64,000 nt of DNA, taken from assembly GCA_023052935.1 (NCBI GenBank), contig CM041298.1:113168977-113232976 (forward strand). The letters are read 5' to 3'. Source of the DNA: Piezodorus guildinii. Its lineage: Eukaryota; Arthropoda; Insecta; Hemiptera; Pentatomidae. Positions 51,684-61,245 of this stretch are shown one piece after another. The notes beneath the pieces are model-generated. The model had not been told where the DNA came from and made no database searches. It was given only the letters and a program-made list of their open reading frames with translations. Made by a program: the position numbers and the translations under genes. Positions within the stretch are counted from its first letter, which is position 1. Every line of letters starts with the position of its first letter.

Positions 51684-51954
51684 GTGTGTTGTTGGTTGTT
51701 TTTTTTTTTTTAATTTTAATGGCACAAAACATCGCGGTCATCAGTGCCAGTTATATTCATTTTGTAGAAGATTAATTTAAGATAAAAGGTATTAGTTGGA
51801 ACATTAAAAGATATTATAATATATGTAAAAAAATAATAATAAAAAATAAGTAAATAAAAAAACCGTAAATAAAATAAACAATAATAAAAAATATTAATAC
51901 ATTAATAAATAAAGTAATACATATATATACATTTTTTTTTTTTTATTATATTAT

Positions 51955-52215
51955 TTAAAGAAATTTACAACTGTATTTATACAATACATCAAATAAATGG
52001 GATATATATGAGATTAAGACACATGATTGTCCTGTGAAGAAACTACCTATTGGTAGAACTCCAATGTCCAATTTACGATAAGAGGTCTCTTGGCCATCTT
52101 CTTTTCAGTCACCTCGGTGGATTGTCAGGAATAGATGTTGAGGAAAGGTCACGGATAAGCGGGTTTGAGTGGGCAGGAAGTTTGGAATGGAAGGATGTAT
52201 ATCTGGATATATAAT
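51955..52215 (-). pseudogene. Jockey-clade LINE, 3' end
   Basis: Complement of AGAAGATGGCCAAGAGACCTCTTATCG-type ending (KRRWPRDLL equivalent) and a 3' UTR with the TTTACAACTGTATTTATACA signature; T-run at the left edge. A diverged member of family A, truncated after about 130 bp of coding sequence. Confidence 0.65.
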
Positions 52216-52254
52216 ATTTAAACAAGTAATTAAAAAATTAAGTAAACAAAAAAT

Positions 52255-52690
52255 AAAAAAAAGTAAATATAATAAAGAAATATATTCAGATTAATTTTAA
52301 ATTTTAGTTATTTTTTTAATTAATTTTAAATTTAAATTCATTATGAAAATCAATTAAGTCAAGATGGAAGCAATAGTAGTTCAAATCTGCTTGTGAAAAT
52401 CCATTTGAGAGAGAAGACACATTAATCCTTTTCTCATTGTTTCCCAAAGCATCTGCGACGTTGCTTGGTATTATATTTTTGTTCAGCTGCCTGGTGTAGA
52501 AGGAACATTCATCAAAAATATGAGCTATGGTCAAGGTTCCCCTACAATGCTTGCATCTTGGGGGCAATTCTTTTGATATTATGTGTCCATGCGTTAGCCG
52601 TGTGTGACCGATTCTCAGGCGGGCCAGGACCACCTCCTCTCCACGGTGCGACTTGAGGTTTTCCAAGGTTTTACCTCTTTCTTAATAGAT
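52255..52690 (-). pseudogene. I-like LINE, C-terminal region
   Basis: Minus frame at 52316-52666: HRGEEVVLARLRIGHTRLTH, GHIISKELPPRCKHC, GTLTIAHIFDECSFYTRQL. The CxxC...H...C pattern after LRIGHTRLTHGH is the zinc-binding tail following the RNase H domain in I/R1-group LINEs. The polymerase and RNase H domains are absent. Truncated by a GT repeat on the right. Confidence 0.8.
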
Positions 52691-52697
52691 TTGAGCT

Positions 52698-52701
<4 letters not shown>

Positions 52702-52734
<33 letters not shown>
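52702..52734. repeat. (GT)n microsatellite
   Basis: About 16 GT units. Confidence 0.95.
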
Positions 52735-52737
<3 letters not shown>

Positions 52738-53319
52738 AGGACATACAAATCTGTTAAGCGACGAGGAAAAATAAATCTTTTAAATGATCTTCTAAGGCTT
52801 CTTTCTGACCTAGTGTTTCCACACGTAACGCTAAGCATTAAATATCTGTCCAGTATAAGTAGCCAGAAACCTTTGAAAAGTGTGAAATAGTTAAACCGAT
52901 GAGTTTCCTGCACTAACAATAAGATGCAATACACTCGTATACTTCTATGAGTAGTTTAAGACCACTCAATCACACATCTGGTCATCGCTGTATTTTAAAA
53001 ATATCAATGACTGTGAAGCTGACAGTTTGTTTTATTATTTTCAATAAAGAGGCTCTGTAATCGACCAAAAAATAAATAAATTAAATAACTCCCTACCCTA
53101 AAAATTTGATGACTTACGTTTCAAGACACGTATAATCCGAATAACGATAATAAACTGTTCAGTTTGGCTTTAAAAAAAAACCGAGCACCGCTATTTCTTA
53201 CAATGTATAGAGGTTACAGAAAAAGGAATAAGACGATAATAAAAAAAGAAAAATTAAGAATTGTATTGTACATTATGGGGATAAGAAGAACAACTGCTTA
53301 AATAAAAAAATAAAAAATT
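52735..53319. other. Mostly unclassified, with a family Y end
   Basis: 52735-52980 has no recognised feature. 53030-53170 on the minus strand contains the family Y 3' end (GACTTACGTTTCAAGACACG and AATCCGAATAACGATAATAA). The rest is AT-rich. Confidence 0.4.
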
Positions 53320-53989
53320 TAGATGTCAGATGCGGGTAACACACGACTTTCACTTACCTCAGTTTTCAAAATAAATTAAAGAATTCTCAAATACAGTTAG
53401 AGGATAAAAATGAGTGAAACCATTAAACAAATAATTTAATTGAATTTCAATCTATTACATTATTATCTAAGATAATCAATTAGGTTTATCGACTTTTAAT
53501 CACTTTTTATTAACTTTTACAATCCAACGAAGTTCAAAATCTAAAATTGCATTATAGAAACATTTTTTCAGCTATCTCCTTTAGTTGGATATCGAATTCG
53601 TTCAAGTTATATATTTACCTGTTTTTTATCAATAGTAACAAGATGAAATGGTTATTTTTATAGAATCTACAAAATTAAAGGTAGTTTAGAAAAAGAAAAT
53701 TTAAAATGTTGGTATTTGAGCCCTCTCAGGTTATTTGAATCAGAATGAAACCAACATGATATTAAAGTTTATTAAATTTTACATCGATATAGCGAGTTTA
53801 ATCAAAATCGTTAGAGCCGTTTCTGAGAAAATGCAAAATGCATAGCATAAAGTTCCTCGTCTGGCCAGTTGATTTTGATGAAAAACTTTCTGTAACATCT
53901 TGGGCTTACAATTGTTTTAAATATGAAATTTAAGTTTCATGGGACTTTTAGTTTACGCACTGGAGTTACTACACAGACACAGACACACA
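53320..53989 (-). repeat. Family X copy, left part
   Basis: Minus strand from CAGATGCGGGTAACACACGA and CTTTCACTTACC through ACATCGATATAGCGAGTTTA to ACACAGACACAGACACACA. A CR1-like LINE interrupts the copy at 53990; it resumes at about 55389-55484 (CGTGTATTTCCGTTGAAAAC ... ATAGGTAAGTGAAAGTA). Confidence 0.75.
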
Positions 53990-55385
53990 TACTAGAAATA
54001 GAAATAGAAATAGAAAAAAACAATATACAACAACAATTAAATAATACAATAATGAAAAAAAAGAAAAAAGGGTCAGAGTACCATCTCTATTTACAATTTC
54101 AAAAAATAAATAAATAAGAATAAATATAAAATGTAACTTTTACATCTCATTAAAGTAAGTGCATTAAAATCAAATTCACCTTACATAAGTTGGCATAATA
54201 AAAATTAGCTATCATATGTCTGAAGAGAGAGGAAGTATTGAAAGAGGAGGGATTTAGAAGATGATAGGGAAGAAGCATGACGGATGTTTGAAGGGAGAGT
54301 ATTCCCTAAGGCAGTGGAACGGGCTAAAAAGGAGCAGCCATATTTTTTGGTTCTATGGAAAGGAGTGTGGAGGTCAGACAGACGGGATCTTGTTTCCTGG
54401 TGATGGGTTGAGGATTTAAATACCAGAAGGCTGAAGACATAAAATGGATGGTGGGAGCTTATGATTTGATAAAGGAATGATCCAAGGAAATATTGTCTTC
54501 GAAAGGTTGGGGTTATCCACTTTAACTCGTCGTAGAGGTGGGATACATGGGACCGTCTCGAGGTACCGAACACAAATCTTAAGAAGCAATTCATAATCCT
54601 TCTCAATCTGCCCTCGAGCACCTTCGAGAGGCCGCAACATGCCACACAATCATAGTCAAAGTGGGGAAAAATGAGTGATGAAACTAGGAGTTTACGGGTA
54701 GATTGTGGTAGGAGATGGCGGGATCGGTGGAATAATTTCAAAGTACTAATCGATCGACGGGAAATTTGGGCAATTTGGGGTTTCCAGGATAGGTTTTGGT
54801 CGATGATGATGCCAAGATTTTTAACAGAGGAACTAAAAACAATAGGATGATCATTAAGCAAAAGCGGAGGAAGGGTGGTGATAGATCGGAGGAGGGATTT
54901 GGAACCAATAAGGATGGCGTGAGTTTTTGTAGGATTAAGCCTCAAGTTATTCAGGTTTGCCAAGGCACTGATTCCATCTAGGTCTTCCTGAATACTGGCA
55001 AATGCTACAGATAACTCGGAGGGTGGGAAGAATAAATAGATTTGGAGGTCGTCAGCATATAGGTGGTAGGAACAGCGGTGGATTGAATTGGGAAGGTCAT
55101 TGATGTAGGTATTGAACAGAAGGGGCGAAATACTCGAGCCTTGGGCAAGGCCTGAGGTAAGGACAAGGAAATCAGATAGGGGTTGATTAGGAATGACAAC
55201 CCCTTGAGTGCGGTTGGAAAGAAAGGATTGAAACCAACGAATTGAACTGTAGGAAAAGGATAATGATTTTAATTTAGAGAAAAGGATCGAATGGTTGAGA
55301 GAATCAAAGGCTTTGGTAAAATCTAAAAGTATAAGGACAGTTAATCTTTTTTCATCTATAGCGGTATAAATATCGTTGAAATATA
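53990..55385 (-). pseudogene. CR1-like LINE, RT to C-terminus
   Basis: Minus-strand insertion in family X, with a (GAAATA)n tail (complement at 53993-54018). From 55385 down: KAFDSLNHSIL-like RT block near 55300, GLAQGSSISPLLFNTYINDL (about 55130), then YHLYADDLQIY (catalytic box, about 55060, read with one frameshift). After that the 252-codon frame at 54205-54963 gives LNNLRLNPTKTHAILIGSKS, SVKNLGIIIDQNLSWKPQIA, FHRSRHLLPQSTRKLLVSSL, RLRRIMNCFLRFVFG and the end NIRHASSLSSSKS. Layout and the long C-terminal thumb fit the CR1/L2 group. Endonuclease and 5' end are lost. Confidence 0.8.
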
Positions 55386-55388
55386 CTA

Positions 55389-55484
55389 CAACGTGTATTT
55401 CCGTTGAAAACTGTATTCGAAAATTTTCAAGATCACAATATTTTCTCTAACTATATCTTTCATACATAGGTAAGTGAAAGTAAA
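55389..55484 (-). repeat. Family X copy, right part
   Basis: Resumes after the CR1-like insertion at CGTGTATTTCCGTTGAAAAC and ends with the terminus CATAGGTAAGTGAAAGTA. Confidence 0.75.
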
Positions 55485-55901
55485 ATGAATCATTAAAATC
55501 GGTTTAGAATAACAGAAGTATATCATTTTGAAAATAGCAGTGGTCATTGACCATTTTCCTTTGAACTATTTATTGCTTTTCATATTAGTTAACTGTCTTT
55601 AAACATCTAAATAAACAGTTATACGCTGATATTGCTATTTGGAAAGAATAAATCATTGTGTAATAATTTGTAGTGTTTTTTTTTTTTTTTTTCAACATCA
55701 AAATAAATTTAACAGATATATGACAAAATTAAAGTATAAAACGCATCTAAACTTGAGCAGAAAAACTCCTTTAGTAAGTGAAATCATTTTTACATCAGCC
55801 AAAAAATTATTTTAGTTTACAGTCGTTAATAATTCCCTCTCCTACAGTTTAGTGAGGTTTATATAATTAGTTCACTAACGACGCCTGGTGATGAAAAATA
55901 T

Positions 55902-55957
55902 TATTATCTCATCTCCAGTCCAGGACCCGTCGGGGAATTTAGGGAGATGAGATAATA
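55902..55957. other. Perfect 15-bp hairpin
   Basis: TATTATCTCATCTCC (55902-55916) pairs with its exact complement at 55943-55957, enclosing 26 bases that include a smaller CCCG/CGGG pairing. Flanking sequence is not part of an identified repeat. Function unknown. Confidence 0.55.
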
Positions 55958-56280
55958 TCATGGTCCGCTGCTTACGAGATATTGCGTTTAACCTAAATGC
56001 TCAAAAAGTTACAGAGTTGTCTGCGTCATTTTTAGTTTGAGGGAACTTTAAAGATTTTAAGATATTACTTTATTTACATAATTGAAAAGGCTTGATGGTT
56101 TGATGGATTGGAAAACTAAAGCGACAAACATGACGGATGAGCGAGGAATCCGAAACAATCTCAACTTAAATTGATGAGAAGGTTCTTATACTTGATGGCC
56201 CTAAGAGCCTTCTCTAATCTAACACATGATATCTCCGATTTCGGGTTTATTATTTTCAATAATAAACCTTTATAATCGAC

Positions 56281-56308
56281 CAATATATATATATATATAT
56301 ATATATAT
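56281..56308. repeat. (TA)n microsatellite
   Basis: About 28 bp of TA. Confidence 0.9.
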
Positions 56309-56803
56309 CCCTGCTCCCCAAAAAATGTGAGATGTTTGAAATGTAGTATCCGAATAACAAATTTTAAAAAATCCGTTTGTCTGACGTACGCGGCTTTTCA
56401 CCGAAACTTACAGGACCATTTTTTTCTAATTCGCCACAAAAATACAAGGGCATCCAACGATGATCCTAATACCTAAACGTTAATATCAACAAATTAGTTT
56501 TTAAATGACGGCCGATAAAAAATGATTTAATTCAATAACTCCGTTATTTTAGAAGATAGAGACAAAATGTATCAGTATACAGTCACAAAATGTATAAAAA
56601 AAAAAAAAAAAATAATTTTACCAGAAATACGCCAATAATTTACTTGTTTCTAAAGATGGAGACAAATATGTATGAAATTTTAGTAACAGTATAACGCGAT
56701 AAACATAGAAAAAAAAATATATAAAATAAATAAATCATCTATGTATTCATTTCATTGAGTTTTATGATCAGGATGAGAAAAGAAAAAAAAATTTGAAATC
56801 TTG

Positions 56804-56809
<6 letters not shown>

Positions 56810-56866
<57 letters not shown>
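56810..56866. repeat. (TA)n microsatellite
   Basis: About 57 bp of TA. Confidence 0.95.
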
Positions 56867-56870
<4 letters not shown>

Positions 56871-56993
56871 CCTTGTAACTCCGTTATTTTTGAAGGTAGA
56901 GGTATGATTCTCAAGGGTTATACAATTATTACACCGCGACTAATAATAAAACAGAAAAAAAATAGATAAATACTTAAAAATAAGTGTAATTTT

Positions 56994-57768
56994 ACTTTCA
57001 CTTACTATATATAGTAAGGGAAAATATTGCGTTCGTGAAATTTTTCGAATTCCAGTTTTTAACGGAAATACACGTTTTAGGGTCCCCTGAGTCCAAATAA
57101 CCAAGTCCCGCAAAAAAGTCTGTGTGTGTGTGTGTGTGTGGTAACTCCCGGGCGGAAACAGTAAGTCCTATGAAACTGAAATTTTATATTTAAGACAACT
57201 GTATGCCCGAGACGTGACAAAACTTTTTTCATCAAAATGAGCTATTGATGTAAAATATAATGAATGGGCTTTAATATCATGTAGGTTCCATTCTGATTAA
57301 AATGGTCTGACAGGGCTTAAATGCCGATATTTAATTTTGTTGATTCTATAAAAATAATTATATTATCTTGTTACCACTGATGAAAAACAGGTAAATATAT
57401 AAATTGAATGAATTCGATACCCAACTAAAGGAGAAAACAGAAAAAACATTTTATTAATGCAATTTTTCGTTTCTGAATATAAGAGCAGTATTATACATTT
57501 ATGATATAACGTTGGAAAGCTAAGGATTTTAGAAAAAAATATTATCTCATACACAAGCTTCTAAAATTTAATCGAGAGTGATGAAATGAACATAAAACTA
57601 ACTGATTATTTTAGATAATAATATAATAGATTTTTTAATAAATCACGTGGTTCTATATAAATTCAATTTAATTAATTTTTATCTCTAACTGAATAATTTG
57701 AAAATTCTTTCATTGATTTAAAAAATGGAGGTAAGTGAAAGTCGTGTGATGCCCGCACCAGATTTTTT
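56994..57768 (+). repeat. Family X copy with internal deletion
   Basis: Starts TTTACTTTCACTTACTATATATAG and ends GTGTGATGCCCGCACCAGATTTTTT. About 100 bp around the ATGCATGGTATAAAG block is missing (CAAAATGAGCTATTGATGTA joins). A (GT)n run at 57120-57140 is expanded here and still longer at 60397-60471. Confidence 0.8.
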
Positions 57769-57805
57769 TGTTTTTTAACATAAGAACAGTAATTTTTTTT
57801 TTTTT

Positions 57806-58245
57806 ATAATAGGCTGACCGAACCCCAAGGTTCGATGCCAATACCACCAAACTTCGCCTGCACAGACTCATCCAATATCCACCGGTCAAGCCCAAGCCCC
57901 CGAGATCAGCCTTAATGCAATCCTCCCATCGACGCTTCGGACTACCTTTCGGACGCCTACCAGTCGGTTCAGCGAATACCAACTTTCTCGGAATCCGTTC
58001 CTCACCGAACCCAACAATTTTACTCGCCCATTTTAGTCTCCGCTATGCTATCAACTCAAGTATATTCTCATCTCTCTTCGGGCCAAATATTTTAAGCAGT
58101 ACTCTATTTTCAAAAACCTTAAGCCGTTGCTCATCCTTCAAAGTAAGCGGCCACGTTTCACAGCTGTAAAGAACCGTCGGAAGAATAATAGTTTTATATA
58201 TTCTAACCTTTAAGTTTTTAGATAGAAGCCGCGAGCTAAATTGAC
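57806..58245 (-). pseudogene. RTE-type LINE (family D), 3' fragment
   Basis: Minus strand: LKVRIYKTIILPTVLYSCET, WPLTLKDEQRLKVFENRVLL, a deletion of about 45 bp, then ERIPRKLVFAEPTGRRPKGS, PKRRWEDCIKADLGGLGLTG. The A-run rather than a (TTA)n tail is at the left (T-run 57793-57805). Confidence 0.8.
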
Positions 58246-58665
58246 CACTAACAACTTTATTTAAATTTCTGTTCTTTGCCTGCAGTTTCCTCTACTTTCA
58301 ATATCCCATAATGCGTTCACTACCGTGTTTCCTTTGGTCTTCGGTCCAAGTTCGTCCGCTTCTCTCAAGTCTTTCTTCGTCACGAGACCATTCCAGATTT
58401 ATTAATCAACTCTTAATTTGAGACTCTGAGATGTTTAGCTTTCCGAAATCATTTCTAGCTTCTTTAATCCATGTTGTAGTGATCTTCGTAATGAAATAGT
58501 CGAATATAATAATAAAGTTGAATTGTATTGAAGCAAAATGCTAGTGGTTAGTTCTGTTTTTCTTAATTTTTATATTGCCTATTAGACGATTTCTATAATT
58601 CAGAGATTCGGTAGAGGTATTTTTATTCATTTTATTTATTATTTGTGTAGTCTAATAAAAATCTA
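58246..58665. other. Unclassified; possible LINE-derived segment
   Basis: 58246-58520 on the minus strand gives a broken frame with WIKEARNDFGKLNI and LEWSRDEERLERSGRTWTED, Lys/Arg/Glu-rich. It may be an upstream part of an RTE-like polymerase (a linker before the C-terminus), but I cannot align it to a known block. 58520-58665 is AT-rich. Confidence 0.35.
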
Positions 58666-59457
58666 TTGGATTGCGTCGCATGAAATATCCGTTTTCAAGG
58701 TAAATGATTTTTATTAAAAATACGATATGAAAACAAAATAATTTTATTCGAAGTATTTACCTTCTTTTTCTACACATTTTTCCCAACGTGACACACACTT
58801 TTTTATCCCTGAACTGAAAAACTCTGAGCTTTAAAGTGAAACATAATCTGAAAACCCACTTTTCACTAGATCATCAATTTTAAAAAAGTTTTCCTTTGAG
58901 GAAGTTGCCTAATTCCTGAACAGGTGGTAATCTGTTGGAGACAAGTCGGGAGAATATGGTGGGTGCGGAAGAACTTCGTAGCCCAGTTCTTTCAATTTTT
59001 GCACGGTATGTTTTGAAACATGCCGCTCAGTGAGATCATGAGGTACCCATGTATCGAGCTTTTTTACTTTCCCGATACACTTTAAATGTCTGGTAACGGT
59101 AGATGCACTTGCATTTAGTTGTGCTGATAGTCCTTTAACTGTTTGGTAGGGGTTTCCTTCTAATGTATGTTTGAGGACATCGTTGTCTATTACGGACGGA
59201 GGTCTTCCTCGGGGAAAGTCGGTATCCCCAGCTGAAAACTTAGCAAACCAACAGCGAATGGTCCGTTCATTAACACTCTCTTCCCCGAACGCCCTGCAAA
59301 TATTTCTAGCGGCCTCAGCTGCTGAATGGCCGAGTTTAAACTCATACAAAAATATTACTCGAAAATCGCGTGTTTTCATGTTCGTATTTGGAGGTATATA
59401 TCATATTTATGTATTTCAGAAACTATAAAAACGGACATTTCATGTGAAACAACCCAA
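58666..59457 (-). mobile_element. Mariner transposon M6, internally deleted
   Basis: 792 bp with termini TTGGATTGCGTCGCATGAAA and CATTTCATGTGAAACAACCCAA, between TA (58664-58665 and 59458-59459). Same family as M1-M5, with a further deletion in the 5' UTR (about 110 bp shorter before the ATG) and a variant of the central junction. Confidence 0.9.
58744..59379 (-). pseudogene. Mariner transposase (M6), frame open across the deletion
   Basis: Start at 59379 (MKTRDFRVIFLYEFKLGHSA). 156 codons are open: helix-turn-helix (AAEAARNICRAFGEE, TIRCWFAKFSAGD), linker GRPPSVIDND, LSAQLNASASTVTRHLKCIG, KKLDTWVPHDLTER, then directly HVSKHTVQKLKELGYEVLPH and SPDLSPTDYHLFRN. At the junction this copy lacks 11 bases present in M1, M3 and M4, which restores the frame. 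A stop follows; the last codons (to 58744) are in another frame. Catalytic Asp 1 and 2 are missing. Confidence 0.85.
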
Positions 59458-59974
59458 TAAATATATTTCTAATATTTAGGATTTAATAGGTCCTTACTAT
59501 TGAAATGATTGTATGAAGGGGTCCGCGAAATTTTTTTGTTGTTTGCTAGACAACGCCTTACTCACGTTAGTCCATGGACATTAAAACAATACATTTAAAA
59601 AATAAAATTAAAAAAAAACAGAACCTAGGACAAAACAAATAATACTTCTTAAAAAATTATATGGTAGATTTTTAATAACAATACATATTCCACCTTGTAG
59701 AATAAAACATGTTAAATTAACCGTGAACATGCTACAATTTTCATAATAACGCACGGAGATTGTACCTCTAAGTTAATGCTAGGCAGAGCAATAACCGAGC
59801 TAACCAAAGCGTGATGGAAAGCACATAGACGAACCATAATACGGAACATCCTACCTCCCCTCATGTATAACCTCTCTGAAAATTATTTAAACATTATGTA
59901 TATTTATGTAATAATTAGAATATAATTATTTATTTTAGTTAACTTTTTTAAAATTTTCAAAATAGGAACGTACT
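59458..59974. other. Unclassified stretch
   Basis: AT-rich with a more balanced part at 59740-59870. No reading frame, RNA gene or repeat recognised. Confidence 0.3.
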
Positions 59975-60180
59975 TGATAGAAAGAAAGTTTAAAATATTC
60001 AAGCTCTGTCAAGATATTTCGATCAGAATGAAACCTACACAATATTACAAGCCCATTAAATTTAACAGCAATTTAGTGAGTTTGATCAAAATCTTCAAGA
60101 GCCGTTTGGGTTGCCAAATGCATGGTATAAAATAGCATTTACGGTTAGCCGATTTTGGAGAAACAGTTGCTTTAGGGTGT
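59975..60180 (-). repeat. Family X, middle fragment
   Basis: Minus strand: GAAAGTTTAAAATATTCAAG, CAGAATGAAACCTACACAAT, GCCCATTAAATTTAACAGC and ATGCATGGTATAAAATAGC. Both ends are missing. Confidence 0.6.
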
Positions 60181-60270
60181 AATTTCAGCAGTAGCTGTAA
60201 TCTTGATTAAAGGCATAGCTGTTAGACTTGCTACATACCGATCTTTTCACAACTGCAATACTTTTTTTAC

Positions 60271-60402
60271 TTTCACTTACTATATATAGTAAGGGGAAGT
60301 ATTGCGATCGTGAAAATTTTCGAATTCCAGTTTTCAACGGAAATACACGTTTTAGGGTCCCCTGAGTCCAAATAACCAAGTCCCGCAAAAAGGTCTGTGT
60401 GT

Positions 60403-60472
<70 letters not shown>

Positions 60473-61223
60473 TAACTCCCGGGCGGAAACGGTAAGTACT
60501 ATGAAACTGAAATTTCATATTTAAGACAACTATACGCCCGAGACGTGACAAAACTTTTTTCATCAAAATGAGCCTACCAGAAGAGGCACTTTATACCATG
60601 CATTTTGCACCTTTTTTCGATTTTCTCGAAAACGGTTCCGACGATTTTGATTAAACTCGCTATATCGATGTAAAATTTAATGGGCTTTAATATCATGTAG
60701 GTTTTATTTAGATAAAAATGGTCTGACAGGGCTTAAATGCCGATATTTTAAATTTTCTTCCCCTAAAGTACCTTTAATTTTGTAGATTCAATAATAATAA
60801 CTAGATTATCTTGTTAACGCTGATGAAAAACTGGTAAATATATAGATTGAATAAATTCGATACCCAACTAAAGGAGAAAACGGAAAAAATATTTTTTAAA
60901 TGCAATTTTTCGTTTTTGAACATAAGAGCAGTAATATACATGTATGATATACCGTTGGAAAGCTAAAGATTTTAGAAAAATTATCATCTCATACACAAGC
61001 TTTTAAAAGTTATTGGAGAGTGATGAAAAGAAGATAAAACTTACTGATTATTTAAGATAATAATATAATTGATTTTTTAATAAAACACATGTTTCTATAT
61101 AAATTCAATTTGATTAATTCCTTAATAATTTCACGTATTTTTATCTCTAACTGTATTTGAAAATTCTTTCATTGATTTTAAAAATGGAGGTAAGTGAAAG
61201 TCGTGTGTTGCCCGCACCAGATT
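60271..61223 (+). repeat. Family X, full-length unit with long (TG)n
   Basis: From TTACTTTCACTTACTATATATAG to GTTGCCCGCACCAGATTTTTT, one full unit without tandem modules, very close to the copy at 11123. It carries a 75-bp (TG)n expansion at 60397-60471, at the site where other copies have GTGTGTGTGG. A frame at 60273-60566 is formed by this repeat and is not a gene. Confidence 0.85.
60397..60471. repeat. (TG)n microsatellite within family X
   Basis: About 37 TG units with one TCTG interruption near the start. Confidence 0.95.
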
Positions 61224-61245
61224 TTTTACTTTAATGATGGAGCTT

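Larger units (their letters stand above)
55485..56993 (-). repeat. Family Y copy (minus) with simple repeats
   Basis: Landmarks in complement: TAGCAGTGGTCATTGACCAT, CTTTTCATATTAGTTAACTG, GATTTATTCTTTCC-like start region. Further on are AACTCCGTTATTTTAGAAGA and CCTTGTAACTCCGTTATTTT (complement of the AACTGAGTTATGGGCG blocks). It includes T-runs and (TA)n tracts. 55780-56230 does not match other family Y copies and holds the hairpin at 55902-55957. Confidence 0.5.
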
